NCBI GenBank assembly: GCA_947074205.1
Contig: CAMTOQ010000032.1
Coordinates: 1-36,832, forward strand
Length of the DNA: 36,832 nt
Source of the DNA: an uncultured Bacteroides sp.
Lineage (GTDB): Bacteria; Bacteroidota; Bacteroidia; Bacteroidales; Bacteroidaceae
Direction: 5' to 3'
This document shows, in pieces, positions 8,280 through 16,696 of the stretch. Under the pieces are notes generated by a model. It worked only from the letters and a program-made list of their open reading frames with translations. It had not been told where the DNA came from and did not search any database. Positions within the stretch are counted from its first letter, which is position 1; the number at the start of each line of letters is the position of its first letter. The translations under genes and the position numbers were made by a program.

Positions 8280-9566
8280 TTAATTAGCAGGTTGTTTGGA
8301 AGAACGCGTAAACAACCACAAGATAGCTAGTCCAATGACGGCCAATATCAAGAAGAGTAGGAATCCCCACGCATACCCCATTTTACCATAACTATCAGCT
8401 ACTGCTCCCATAAGTGGAGGAAATGCGAATCCACCAAAGGCACCAATTCCTCCAATCCAACCCGAAGCACCACCTACTGCCTTAGGAATATAGACGGGCA
8501 GCATCTTGAATACTGCAGTATTATTAATACCCATGGCAAAGGCTATGATAAATGTGCAGATAATAGAAAGGACAATGCTTTGGCTGAAGCCCATACCAAT
8601 AGCACCGATAGCAATAACTGCCAAAGAGATGAAGCTTAGTTTGCTACCTCCAATCTTATCGGCCAATGAGCCCGTGCTAGCACGAACCAATGCAGACGAC
8701 ATTGAAAAGGCTGCTGTAAGAATACCGCATTGTATATCGCCTATACCGTAGAATTCACGCCAGTAGCTAGGATACCATACGGTAAGTGCCAAGAATCCAC
8801 CAAAAGTAATGAAGTATAAGATAGTCAGAATCCATGTACCGGGAATACGTGCCGACATGCTGAGACTCTTTTTTACAGAACCCGTAGGGAATAGTTCTTG
8901 CCCCTTTGTGAGGGCAACTGACTTGCATTCTTCTTCGCTCACTCCTTTGTTTTTCAATTGGAAATAGGGTGCATTACGAGCAAATACAATATAAATGATT
9001 GTACCTACTGCAAGGAAGATACTCCAACACACATAGGCTGAGCCTAATCCGATAGCGGCAATGATAATGGGTAGTAATAGTGCGAAAAGTCCGGGAGCTA
9101 ATGTACCTATGCCACCAAATAGTCCTGTGGCATAACCTTGTCTGTTCTTTGGGAACCAATAGGATGCCTGGCTAATACCGACCGAGAAAGTGGCCACACC
9201 GCATCCCGCCAATAATCCAAACAGTAAAATCAATGGAAATTTACCATCCATTGTGTCAGGATAATGCGCATTGACCAGCCACATCAGACCTGCTACACCA
9301 ATAACGGCAAGCACCATCAAGATGGCAAAAGGTTTTTTACCGCCCGTTGTGTCTACCCAAGCACCAAAGGGTATACGAAGCAGTGAGCCGGATAGTGAAG
9401 GGATAGCTACTAAGATACCAATAGTGGTAGAGCTTAAATGCATAACATCGCCAAACTTGTGTGCAGTTGGTCCAAACAGGGAAACGGATGCCATTCCGAA
9501 GAAGAAACCGAGAGTCGCAATCCATAATCCGGATATATGGCTCCCTTTGATGCTAGGTATATTCAT
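8280..9566 (-). CDS. narK: Nitrate/nitrite transporter of the major facilitator superfamily (NarK type)
   Basis: NarK proteins bring nitrate in and/or let nitrite out across the inner membrane, which is needed because NarG works in the cytoplasm. The 428-residue protein has twelve hydrophobic segments. It shows the nitrate-signature region in the fifth segment area (ASYWFPKNRQGYATGLFGG). Arginines in LLRIPFG and ALVRASTG sit where the two substrate-binding arginines of NarK are expected. It is the first gene of the tight narK-G-H-J-I run. The 134 bases upstream hold no exact TAnnTTTG box, so transcription may come from an unrecognised, activator-dependent promoter here or from the upstream ABC operon. 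Confidence 0.93.
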   Translation of the reverse strand: MNIPSIKGSHISGLWIATLGFFFGMASVSLFGPTAHKFGDVMHLSSTTIGILVAIPSLSGSLLRIPFGAWVDTTGGKKPFAILMVLAVIGVAGLMWLVNAHYPDTMDGKFPLILLFGLLAGCGVATFSVGISQASYWFPKNRQGYATGLFGGIGTLAPGLFALLLPIIIAAIGLGSAYVCWSIFLAVGTIIYIVFARNAPYFQLKNKGVSEEECKSVALTKGQELFPTGSVKKSLSMSARIPGTWILTILYFITFGGFLALTVWYPSYWREFYGIGDIQCGILTAAFSMSSALVRASTGSLADKIGGSKLSFISLAVIAIGAIGMGFSQSIVLSIICTFIIAFAMGINNTAVFKMLPVYIPKAVGGASGWIGGIGAFGGFAFPPLMGAVADSYGKMGYAWGFLLFLILAVIGLAILWLFTRSSKQPAN

Positions 9567-9700
9567 TTTGTAAACTTTAAAGTTCTTTCCTTCAATATAT
9601 AACTTCTAAAAAGGAAGAAAGTTCAGTTTACAGAGAGTTTACTACTCTACAAAGTGTCAGCCACAGTTTAACGACTGTTTGAGTGGTATTTAATCAGTTA

Positions 9701-10564
9701 TTAAATGATTTCGGTTATCTTGAATATGCGATTGATGTCCATGCGAAGCACTCTAAGTCCACGTTCTAGTTTGGATAGTTCTTCCGGAAGCTGATCATTG
9801 ACGAAAGCACGATTCTCATCAGTATATTCTACTTCCCATCCTTTGCCTTCTTTATTCACAAAGAAGAAACGCAGTCTGTCGCCATACTCTAGCTTTAATT
9901 GCTTTCTACCGAGAGTAAAACCCGTAGCAAACATCATCCCGTCTAGTACGCAATTGGCTTGCTCGGCAGTGACGGTGTAGTCGTATGTATCTTCGCCACG
10001 TTCCCAAATTCGGTTCATCATCTCTGCACCACATTGAACGCCAAGAGCAATGCCGGGACAGATATGTCCGTGGAGTTGTCCTGCTTTATACAATAAGTCG
10101 TCGTGATTAGAAGAACGTATGCAGCGTTCAATATCAATACGTGGATGCTCCCCTATAATAGATTTGTGTATTTGTTCTTCATCATAGCGCGTTGTATTAC
10201 AAGGTTTGATATCTAACATAGGAGTATTATTGATAGCATCCAACCCCTTAACGTGAAGTTGAGTCCCCTCTACTTTTAGTAACTCTACAGTGGTGATTCC
10301 AATGTGATTGGGACGAGAAGGCGCGCGAGTTGCAAATATACCGGTGTCTTGTGCAGATTTCGTATTTATACGCAAGACTTCTTCATTATTACGATCAAAG
10401 TAAAAGACAATATCGATATACTTATTATTAGAGACATCTTTTAGACCAAGAAGAAACTTTTCCTCTAGTTCGATGATGCTTTCCTGCTCTCTAATAATAT
10501 CAGGAGCTGTCAACTCGTCTATCGCATTTATTACCTTACCTATGGGATGTACTTCTATCTTCAT
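9701..10564 (-). CDS. Fusion protein: TrmO/TsaA-like domain plus FmdE domain
   Basis: A two-domain protein of 287 residues. Residues about 3-135 match the TrmO/TsaA (UPF0066) beta-barrel methyltransferase family: the SRPNHIG block is at 83-89 and LDIKP at 117-121. Residues about 155-270 match FmdE, a domain first named from formylmethanofuran dehydrogenase operons, with HGHICPG at 165-171 and a conserved cysteine at C205. TrmO proper methylates the modified A37 of tRNA-Thr; whether this copy does so is unknown. It starts 21 bases after the ABC ATPase gene and precedes narK, suggesting a link to metal or molybdenum cofactor supply rather than to tRNA. Domain calls are good; function is open. 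Confidence 0.8.
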   Translation of the reverse strand: MKIEVHPIGKVINAIDELTAPDIIREQESIIELEEKFLLGLKDVSNNKYIDIVFYFDRNNEEVLRINTKSAQDTGIFATRAPSRPNHIGITTVELLKVEGTQLHVKGLDAINNTPMLDIKPCNTTRYDEEQIHKSIIGEHPRIDIERCIRSSNHDDLLYKAGQLHGHICPGIALGVQCGAEMMNRIWERGEDTYDYTVTAEQANCVLDGMMFATGFTLGRKQLKLEYGDRLRFFFVNKEGKGWEVEYTDENRAFVNDQLPEELSKLERGLRVLRMDINRIFKITEII

Positions 10565-10585
10565 CGTTTCGCTATGTTAAATGAA

Positions 10586-11356
10586 TTATCCTATCTTATG
10601 TTTTCGCATGGGTACTATGAATATTTGGTCGTCCTGCCGCACAATTCGTACTGTTGTCTTAAATAGGCGATCTATATTATCTTTAGTAAAAATATCCTTT
10701 CCACCGCAAGCGAAAAGCATTCCCTCATCCAGCATGATGGCCTTATTACAGTATTGCACTGCCAGATTTATATCGTGTACTGTCACTACAATGATTAATC
10801 CATCTGAAGCTAGCTGTGTGAGGTGTTCCATAATTTCAGACTGATGGAAAAGGTCAAGGTTAGCAGTAGGTTCGTCTAGCAAAAGGATATCGGGCTGTTG
10901 GCACAGCGCACGAGCTATCAAAACTCGCTGTCGTTGACCTCCACTTAGAGTATTGATGTTGCGCATGGCAAGTTCGGAGAGTCCAAAGCGCTCCAGCGTA
11001 TCCGATACTATACGTATATCTCGATCATTTATTTGCCATTTAATATGAGGTTTACGTCCTAACATCACTGCGTCAAACACTGTAGAAGAGTTCATCCCTT
11101 CATCTTTTTGGGGCACATAAGCCACCTTGTGTGAGAGTATTTCGACAGGAATCTCACGAATCTCTTCACTGTTTAGTGTAATAGTACCTTCTTTGTATCT
11201 CAATATACGATCCATGCACTTCAGAAGAGTGCTTTTACCCGATCCGTTAGGCCCTACAATTGTTACAAAATCACCATTAATCAGCGAGAAACAGATATAC
11301 TTTAACGCATCTGTCTCTTTATAGCTGTAGGATAAATCGTCAATTGAGAACTTCAT
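10586..11356 (-). CDS. ABC transporter ATPase of the FecE/BtuD type, candidate molybdate/tungstate or metal-chelate importer
   Basis: The 256-residue ATPase has Walker A GPNGSGKST, signature LSGGQRQRV, Walker B ILLLDEPT and a switch histidine in VTVHDINLA. It belongs to the COG1120 group that powers iron-siderophore, haem, cobalamin and MolABC-type molybdate importers. Its start overlaps the permease gene by 17 bases and its end lies 21 bases before the TrmO-FmdE gene, so all are one operon. Sequence alone does not tell the substrate; the neighbouring nar and mobA genes favour molybdate or tungstate. Confidence 0.93.
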   Translation of the reverse strand: MKFSIDDLSYSYKETDALKYICFSLINGDFVTIVGPNGSGKSTLLKCMDRILRYKEGTITLNSEEIREIPVEILSHKVAYVPQKDEGMNSSTVFDAVMLGRKPHIKWQINDRDIRIVSDTLERFGLSELAMRNINTLSGGQRQRVLIARALCQQPDILLLDEPTANLDLFHQSEIMEHLTQLASDGLIIVVTVHDINLAVQYCNKAIMLDEGMLFACGGKDIFTKDNIDRLFKTTVRIVRQDDQIFIVPMRKHKIG

Positions 11357-12407
11357 GTTTCTTCTTGTTTAATAAAAGAATAAGGAAGAAAGGTGCACCA
11401 ACCATCGAGGTGATGATACCTACTGGTAACACAATAGGGGCAAAAAGAGTTCGGGCAAGCGTATCGCAAATCAATAAGAAGGCAGCTCCCGTTAAAGCGG
11501 AAGCTAGTATTAAGAACTCCTCATTATTACCTATGAATTTACGAATCATATGAGGCACTACCAAACCTATAAAGGCGATAACGCCAAAGAATGATACTAC
11601 CACAGATGTACAGATTGTTGTAAGTACCAAACCCGCTATACGGGTACGGTCAGGATTCACACCGATGCTACGCGCATATTCATCGCCTGCTCCGATAGCC
11701 CTATAGTTCCAACGGTTGTAGTATAAACAAATAGAGATAGGCAGCACAACGGCAAAGTTAACAATTAGTCCCGACCAGTTGATGTGGCTCAAATCGCCAA
11801 AGGTCCAGAATATGATGGAGGCCAATTGCGAGGTGGTTGCAATGTATTGTATTGCACTAAGTGAAGCACCAAAAATAGAGCTGATAATTATGCCGGCAAG
11901 AATAATAGTTTGTGGATCATTGTTCAACGATCTCATAATAATAAGTATAACAAAGAGGGCTAGCAGACTGAAGGCAAACGCACTGACTGTGACAATATAA
12001 GGATTGGTCACCATCATTATATCACCCGATTTGGGTGCATTAGATGCCACTCCGCCAAAGACAATAGCAACCGAGGCGCCAAAGGCAGCCGCATTCGAAA
12101 TACCTAGTGTATAAGGCGAAGCCAAAGGGTTTTTAAGGATAATCTGCATAATACTCCCCGATATGGCCAGTGCCCAGCCACAAATCAAGGCAGCGGCAAT
12201 ACGCGGCATACGCATATTTACTATAATTTGTATCGCTGCATCCGAAGCTTCACCCATAAAAAGTTCATAGACATCTCGCCACCCAATAGAGGTACTACCC
12301 ATACAGAGTGAGATGGCAATTGTAGAGAATAGAAACAGGGTGACTACACCCATAAAGAGATAGTTTTTGCGGCGACTCTTCTTATAAATCAATGCGGTAG
12401 TTTCCAT
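11340..12407 (-). CDS. ABC transporter permease, FecCD/BtuC family
   Basis: The 355-residue permease has around ten hydrophobic segments. It shows FecCD family blocks such as RMPRIAAALICG, LKNPLASPYTLGIS and the cytoplasmic coupling region GLVVPHMIRKFIG, which contacts the ATPase. It begins 13 bases after the binding-protein gene. FecCD permeases form homodimers when, as here, a single permease gene is present. The H. influenzae MolB molybdate permease and E. coli BtuC belong to this family; iron complexes and cobalamin are the alternative substrates. Confidence 0.93.
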   Translation of the reverse strand: METTALIYKKSRRKNYLFMGVVTLFLFSTIAISLCMGSTSIGWRDVYELFMGEASDAAIQIIVNMRMPRIAAALICGWALAISGSIMQIILKNPLASPYTLGISNAAAFGASVAIVFGGVASNAPKSGDIMMVTNPYIVTVSAFAFSLLALFVILIIMRSLNNDPQTIILAGIIISSIFGASLSAIQYIATTSQLASIIFWTFGDLSHINWSGLIVNFAVVLPISICLYYNRWNYRAIGAGDEYARSIGVNPDRTRIAGLVLTTICTSVVVSFFGVIAFIGLVVPHMIRKFIGNNEEFLILASALTGAAFLLICDTLARTLFAPIVLPVGIITSMVGAPFFLILLLNKKKHEVLN

Positions 12408-12420
12408 CTCAAGAGGTAGT

Positions 12421-13542
12421 TTAGCGATTTAGCGATTGCCACTCCGTTTGGGCGGAGCTTTGATAATCTAACTGTTGCAGATTTCCCCACAACTGTTCCA
12501 TTTCATCATAGATGGGTCTACCATAGCACATCATAAATATTTCATTGCCTTTGTCGCGCATCGAGATATCTCCGAATGCATCAGGATAAATACACTTCCC
12601 CATGTACCAAGCGTTGATTAGCATCGACTCGAAGTTGTTATGATAATTGTTATAAGGCCATATCACATAGATATTGTTATTGTTATAGGCTTGGAGAAGA
12701 CTATTTAACTTTGGCTTATTCCGAAAGTCGGCATCAGCATGAGCAGCGCCAGCACGATCGACAAAGATATACTCGGGGTTCCAATCTATGATTTTCTCGT
12801 AGTCGACAAAGGTTCCTGTTATAGGCGAAACAATCGTCGAATCGACTTCCGAGGCTACATTGGCCACACCTATAAAATTCAGTGCTGCATAATAGGGATC
12901 TGTAGCAGTCAAATTCTGCTCGCGCTTATAGGTAATGGCACCCACGTAAGCATTGGTTGGCTTATGCCCTTTAGTGCGGTTGTTTAACTCCTCTTTTTGT
13001 TGATTAATATAGATCAACAAAGAATCCACATGCGATGTAGTGCCAAGCGTCTCACCCACAATTTGCAATGATCGTGACAGCTTAGCATAGTTACCTCCCA
13101 AGTCTCCCCCATCAATAATGATTACTGGGATATTTAGCTTCTCTTGCAGAGCATTAGCTGCTTCTACGGTTGTTGTAGCCATAAAAATGACATCGGGCTG
13201 GTTAGCATAAATCAGCTCAGGGTCGCCACCGAAGCGACTACCTATCACATCAATATCTTTAATTTGTGGATAAGCAAGCGTATGTGTAAAGTTGGCTTTA
13301 CCTGTTTCATTGTCTTCTATACCAGATATAAAATCGAATCCTCCTGCCATTGTCACAAGACGAACAGCACCGGGACGAATACAAACCACTCGTTGCACTG
13401 TGTCAGGGACTAGCACCGAGCGATTGGCTAAGTCAGTAATTTGTCTGCTATTCGTTGTAGTAGCCTTTTGTTTCTGACAGTTTACTCCAAGAATCAATAC
13501 CAATAGGCAAGGAAGAAGTAGGTGTTTTATCTTTCGTATCAT
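12421..13542 (-). CDS. ABC transporter substrate-binding lipoprotein (COG0614, BtuF/MolA-like)
   Basis: The 373-residue protein begins with a lipoprotein signal whose lipobox LGVNC ends at about residue 22, so the mature protein is membrane-anchored. Two lobes typical of cluster A binding proteins follow (RVVCIRPGAVRLVTMAG in the first, a long helix, then the second). The C-terminal block, with YNNYHNNFESMLINAWY and KCIYPDAF, is the form I associate with the metal-oxyanion or iron branch of the family rather than with siderophore binders. First gene of the importer operon; a likely -7 box lies 26 bases upstream. The substrate cannot be read from sequence. Confidence 0.9.
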   Translation of the reverse strand: MIRKIKHLLLPCLLVLILGVNCQKQKATTTNSRQITDLANRSVLVPDTVQRVVCIRPGAVRLVTMAGGFDFISGIEDNETGKANFTHTLAYPQIKDIDVIGSRFGGDPELIYANQPDVIFMATTTVEAANALQEKLNIPVIIIDGGDLGGNYAKLSRSLQIVGETLGTTSHVDSLLIYINQQKEELNNRTKGHKPTNAYVGAITYKREQNLTATDPYYAALNFIGVANVASEVDSTIVSPITGTFVDYEKIIDWNPEYIFVDRAGAAHADADFRNKPKLNSLLQAYNNNNIYVIWPYNNYHNNFESMLINAWYMGKCIYPDAFGDISMRDKGNEIFMMCYGRPIYDEMEQLWGNLQQLDYQSSAQTEWQSLNR

Positions 13543-13567
13543 TATTATTTAGTTTGGTTAGTTTTTA

Positions 13568-13575
13568 CAAAAATA
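13568..13575 (-). promoter_or_regulatory. Bacteroides-type -7 box for the ABC importer operon
   Basis: On the minus strand the octamer fits TAnnTTTG exactly. It would place transcription start about 20 bases before the binding-protein ATG at 13542. No good TTTG was found at the usual -33 distance. Confidence 0.45.
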
Positions 13576-13651
13576 TCAAAATAAATCATCTTTCCTTCTT
13601 TATCCCGGACAAAATTCTTGAACAGAGCCACTTAAGTAGATAAAAGGTAGT

Positions 13652-14317
13652 TTACATCAGCGCTTCCTCTATCTTTTTATAATCCAATATTCGCCCCTTC
13701 CCATTGTCTAATGTAATAATACCTTGCTGCACCATCTCGGACAATGTGCGTGAAAGCGAGGGACGCTCTACCCCAAAATATTCAGCAAGCGATTTAATGC
13801 TTCTGCCTAACTCAAAACTCCCTTTTACCTCTTTTGATAAAATATAATAGCATAGTTTTCCTTTAATTCCTTTCTGGGCAAAGATTTTCAATCGCTGAGT
13901 GAGATATTCTATCCTATTGGCATTAAAAGCCATAAAGCCTCTTAGGAAACCCGGACATTGAGCCATAGACCTCTCTACGGATGGCTTACTGATGAACATC
14001 ACCTCACTGTCTTCTAGACTGATAATATCGACAGGAAAATGGTTGTTGTCGGCAAACAAGAAAGGAGCCGCTAGTGGATAGGGTGATTCTATGATTTCCA
14101 TCGAGAGAACAAAGCCAGAAGCCGACACGATTTCTGTCTTCACCTTGCCTTTAACAAGCATCAATAGATGATTGACCGTATCTCCCTGATAAGCAATATA
14201 CTCTCCCCTCTTGTAGGCTTTTGTCGAATGTGCCATGCTGCATTGTTCTGCACCGCTTGTACCTTTTGAACTACATCGGCAGTCACGGCAGAAAAATGAT
14301 AAATTGTCTCTAACCAT
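13652..14317 (-). CDS. Crp/Fnr-family transcription regulator with an N-terminal cysteine cluster
   Basis: A cyclic-nucleotide-binding-like sensor fold (residues about 30-130) is followed by a winged helix-turn-helix (SLAEYFGVERPSLSRTLSEM, near the C terminus). I choose the ATG at 14317 (221 residues) over the upstream ATG at 14359, because the longer form would run up against the palindromic operator at 14361. In this form four cysteines fall at C10, C13, C15 and C26, a grouping that could hold an Fe-S cluster as in Fnr, though the spacing differs. It is divergent from the ferredoxin-like gene and lies upstream of the importer and nar genes on the same strand. Regulation of these by oxygen or nitric oxide is inference. 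Confidence 0.85.
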   Translation of the reverse strand: MVRDNLSFFCRDCRCSSKGTSGAEQCSMAHSTKAYKRGEYIAYQGDTVNHLLMLVKGKVKTEIVSASGFVLSMEIIESPYPLAAPFLFADNNHFPVDIISLEDSEVMFISKPSVERSMAQCPGFLRGFMAFNANRIEYLTQRLKIFAQKGIKGKLCYYILSKEVKGSFELGRSIKSLAEYFGVERPSLSRTLSEMVQQGIITLDNGKGRILDYKKIEEALM

Positions 14318-14360
14318 ACTCTTTTCTTTATTTACTAATAATTGCAAAAACTTTATCATG

Positions 14361-14374
14361 GTAACATATGTTAC
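14361..14374. promoter_or_regulatory. Perfect 14-bp palindrome, likely Crp/Fnr-type operator
   Basis: GTAACATATGTTAC is its own reverse complement and lies between the divergent regulator and ferredoxin genes. Its centre (14367.5) is about 43 bases before the start predicted from the -7 box at 14397-14404, near the -41.5 position used by class II Crp/Fnr activators. It also occupies the region where a -33 box would be. Confidence 0.7.
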
Positions 14375-14396
14375 ACCTTTAATGTTCTACACCCAT

Positions 14397-14404
14397 TACC
14401 TTTG
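14397..14404 (+). promoter_or_regulatory. -7 box for the ferredoxin-like gene
   Basis: TACCTTTG fits TAnnTTTG exactly and lies 28 bases before the ATG at 14433. There is no TTTG at -33; the palindrome is there instead, which fits an activator-dependent promoter. Confidence 0.6.
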
Positions 14405-14418
14405 CCATCACTAAAATA

Positions 14419-14426
14419 CAAAACTA
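14419..14426 (-). promoter_or_regulatory. -7 box on the minus strand, possible promoter of the regulator gene
   Basis: The minus-strand octamer fits TAnnTTTG. Transcription would start near 14412 and run through the palindrome into the regulator gene, so the palindrome would lie downstream of the start and could act as a roadblock (autorepression). Confidence 0.4.
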
Positions 14427-14432
14427 AGTAAT

Positions 14433-15350
14433 ATGAAAAGAAATATTATATCAATTAATGAAGATCTCTGCAATGGCTGCGGAGCATGTGTAAGCGGTTG
14501 CCACGAAGGAGCCTTAAAGATGATTGACGGTAAAGCACGAATCATCAGCGAACTTTACTGTGATGGACTCGGTGCTTGTATTGGCGATTGCCCTGTAGAT
14601 GCCATTACGATAGAAGAACGTGAAGCTGAACCCTATGACGAAAGAGCTGTGATGGACCGCATCTCAAAAAAAGGCGAAAAAACTGTTCTAGCACACTTAC
14701 AGCATTTGAAAGATTACAACGAGATGGAATATCTTAGACAAGGAATTGAATACATAAAGGAACATAACCTTCCTTTTGATTTAAGTTCGTTGGAAGATCA
14801 ACCACAAAAAACAGAAATACAGAAAGAAAAAATGAAAGAGAATAACGAAGATCAGCCTAAGATGGCTTGCGGTTGTCCAGGATCGATGGCACGCTCATTT
14901 ACAGCTCCAGCATCTGGTGTGGGTTATCAACCAGCTGTAGCAGCAGCGCCACAGTCGGCAGAACCGGTATCGCAGTTGACACATTGGCCTGTACAACTGC
15001 ATCTGCTTAATCCTGGGGCAGGCTTTTTCAAAGGGGCCGATGTGCTGTTAGCAGCAGACTGTACAGCTTTTGCCTATGCAAAATTTCATAGCCATCTGCT
15101 AAAAGACAAGAAGCTTGCCATTGCTTGTCCTAAGCTAGACCATAATAAAGAGGTATATGTAGATAAGTTGGTAGAGATGATAGAGTCAAGTCAGATCAAC
15201 ACCCTTACCGTCGCTATTATGGAGGTGCCTTGCTGTGGTGGATTGATACAAATCGCTCAGATGGCAGCGCAACGCGCCACTCGCAAAGTGCCTATCAAGA
15301 AGATTGTTGTGGGTGTTCAGGGAAACATCGTTTCGGAAAGCTGGATATAA
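14433..15350 (+). CDS. Ferredoxin-like Fe-S protein (FrdX-like family often linked to Hcp/HcpR)
   Basis: A 305-residue protein starting with a ferredoxin domain. Cluster one has C13, C16, C19 and C23 in CNGCGACVSGC. The second motif has only C43, C49 and C53 (YCDGLGACIGDCP): the expected cysteine three residues after C43 is L46. More cysteines follow in MACGCPGSMARS, in ACPKLDHN and in VPCCGGL, so the C-terminal half may bind a further cofactor. In other anaerobes proteins like this sit beside the hybrid cluster protein gene under HcpR control; no hcp is visible here. It is divergent from the Crp/Fnr-type regulator, and a terminator follows at 15370. A role in redox or nitrosative stress is inference. 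Confidence 0.75.
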   Translation: MKRNIISINEDLCNGCGACVSGCHEGALKMIDGKARIISELYCDGLGACIGDCPVDAITIEEREAEPYDERAVMDRISKKGEKTVLAHLQHLKDYNEMEYLRQGIEYIKEHNLPFDLSSLEDQPQKTEIQKEKMKENNEDQPKMACGCPGSMARSFTAPASGVGYQPAVAAAPQSAEPVSQLTHWPVQLHLLNPGAGFFKGADVLLAADCTAFAYAKFHSHLLKDKKLAIACPKLDHNKEVYVDKLVEMIESSQINTLTVAIMEVPCCGGLIQIAQMAAQRATRKVPIKKIVVGVQGNIVSESWI

Positions 15351-15369
15351 AATAAGGTAAGTATAGATA

Positions 15370-15411
15370 GCATATTCTCTAATCTAATGAGAGTATGCGA
15401 TTTTTCTTTTT
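15370..15411 (+). terminator. Intrinsic terminator after the ferredoxin-like gene
   Basis: GCATATTCTC (15370-15379) pairs with GAGAGTATGC (15389-15398) with one G-T pair and a 9-base loop, followed by a T-rich tract at 15400-15411. Confidence 0.8.
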
Positions 15412-15475
15412 CTATTATCCGTAATTCGTATAAGGAAAGCGGTAATATCTATACAATCTTTACAGAAAGAGTCGC

Positions 15476-15483
15476 TACTTTTG
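15476..15483 (+). promoter_or_regulatory. -7 box for the alcohol dehydrogenase gene
   Basis: TACTTTTG fits TAnnTTTG and lies 35 bases before the ATG at 15519. The -33 element is not clear. Confidence 0.5.
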
Positions 15484-15518
15484 TGATATAGAAATTAAAC
15501 TTTTAAAATATACACTTT

Positions 15519-16670
15519 ATGAATAATTTTATCTTTCAGAACCCCACTAAGCTAGTATTCGGTAAAGGAGAGATTGCTCAACTAGCAACGCTTATCCCTA
15601 CTGATAAAAAGATTATGATGACATACGGTGGTGGGTCTATCCGCAAAAACGGCGTTTACAACCAAGTTAAGGAAGCCTTGAAAAACCACAGTGTAAGCGA
15701 ATTTGGTGGCATTGAGCCTAACCCTGAATATGAAACCTTGATGCGCTGCGTGTCAGAGTGTCGCGAAAATGGAATTGATTACCTACTAGCCGTTGGTGGT
15801 GGTTCAGTGATCGACGGAACCAAATTTATTGCTAGCGCTCTAAAATGGGAAGGCGAACCTTGGGATTTCCTTGTCCGTCCACTAAAAGTTACAGAAGCTG
15901 TGCCATTGGCAGCAGTACTCACCATCGCTGCTACCGGTTCCGAAATGAACAATGGTTCAGTAATTAGTCGTAGAGAATTCAAGGAGAAGCGTTTCTTCTT
16001 CAACGATGCTTGCTTCCCACAATTCTCAATTCTCGATCCAACTGTACTCTACTCCCTACCCAAGCACCAGCTAGCCAATGGTATCATCGATTCGTTTGTA
16101 CATGTGGTTGAACAGTATATTACTTTCGACAACAAAGCATATATTCAAGATTATTGGGCAGAAGGCATTCTGAAAACATTAATAGAAGTAGCACCTAAGT
16201 TGATGGATAATCAAGAAGACTATGACAGCTGCTCCAACTTTATGTATGCTGCAACAATGGCCCTTAATGGCTTTATCACCATGGGCGTTGCCGAGGATTG
16301 GGCTACCCATATGATAGGTCAAGAACTCACAGCCCTACACGGACTAGACCACGGTGTAACTCTTGCTATCGTTTACCCAGGTGTAATAAAAGTGATGAAG
16401 GCTGATAAAAGAGAGAAGCTACTACAATATGGCGAACGTGTATTTGGTATCACAACCGGCACAGAAGATGAGCGCATCGATAAAACCATATCTGCTACCG
16501 AAGAGTTTTTCAAATCATTAGGCGTGAAAATCAAGCTTTCCGACTATAACATTGGCAATGAGACTATCGAAGAGGTGGCTCACCGATTTGGAGAAAGGGG
16601 CTACAATCTTGGCGAAAGAGGTAAGATTACTCCAGAAGTGATTAAACAGATTCTAAACGAGGTAAGATAA
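15519..16670 (+). CDS. Iron-containing alcohol dehydrogenase / aldehyde reductase, YqhD type
   Basis: The 383-residue protein is a group III metal-dependent dehydrogenase. It has the nucleotide-binding GGGS in MMTYGGGSIRKNG and a second GGGSVIDGTKF, then LTIAATGSEMN. Likely metal ligands are the aspartate and histidine in GIIDSFVHVVEQ and the two histidines in LTALHGLDHGVTLA. This arrangement matches E. coli YqhD, which reduces aldehydes with NADPH, and the related butanol dehydrogenases. It is a single gene between its own promoter and terminator. The physiological substrate is not evident; aldehyde detoxification or fermentation are both possible. Confidence 0.9.
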   Translation: MNNFIFQNPTKLVFGKGEIAQLATLIPTDKKIMMTYGGGSIRKNGVYNQVKEALKNHSVSEFGGIEPNPEYETLMRCVSECRENGIDYLLAVGGGSVIDGTKFIASALKWEGEPWDFLVRPLKVTEAVPLAAVLTIAATGSEMNNGSVISRREFKEKRFFFNDACFPQFSILDPTVLYSLPKHQLANGIIDSFVHVVEQYITFDNKAYIQDYWAEGILKTLIEVAPKLMDNQEDYDSCSNFMYAATMALNGFITMGVAEDWATHMIGQELTALHGLDHGVTLAIVYPGVIKVMKADKREKLLQYGERVFGITTGTEDERIDKTISATEEFFKSLGVKIKLSDYNIGNETIEEVAHRFGERGYNLGERGKITPEVIKQILNEVR

Positions 16671-16696
16671 GCTGTTAAACGGTGATTAAATGAATG

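Noticed and set aside
9573..9584. AACTTTAAAGTT palindrome just before narK
   Set aside because: It lies in the ribosome-binding region, is AT-rich and does not resemble the palindrome at 14361; likely chance.
9663..9678. ACAGT/ACTGT inverted repeat after the TrmO-FmdE gene
   Set aside because: A five-base stem with no T tract is too weak to call a terminator.
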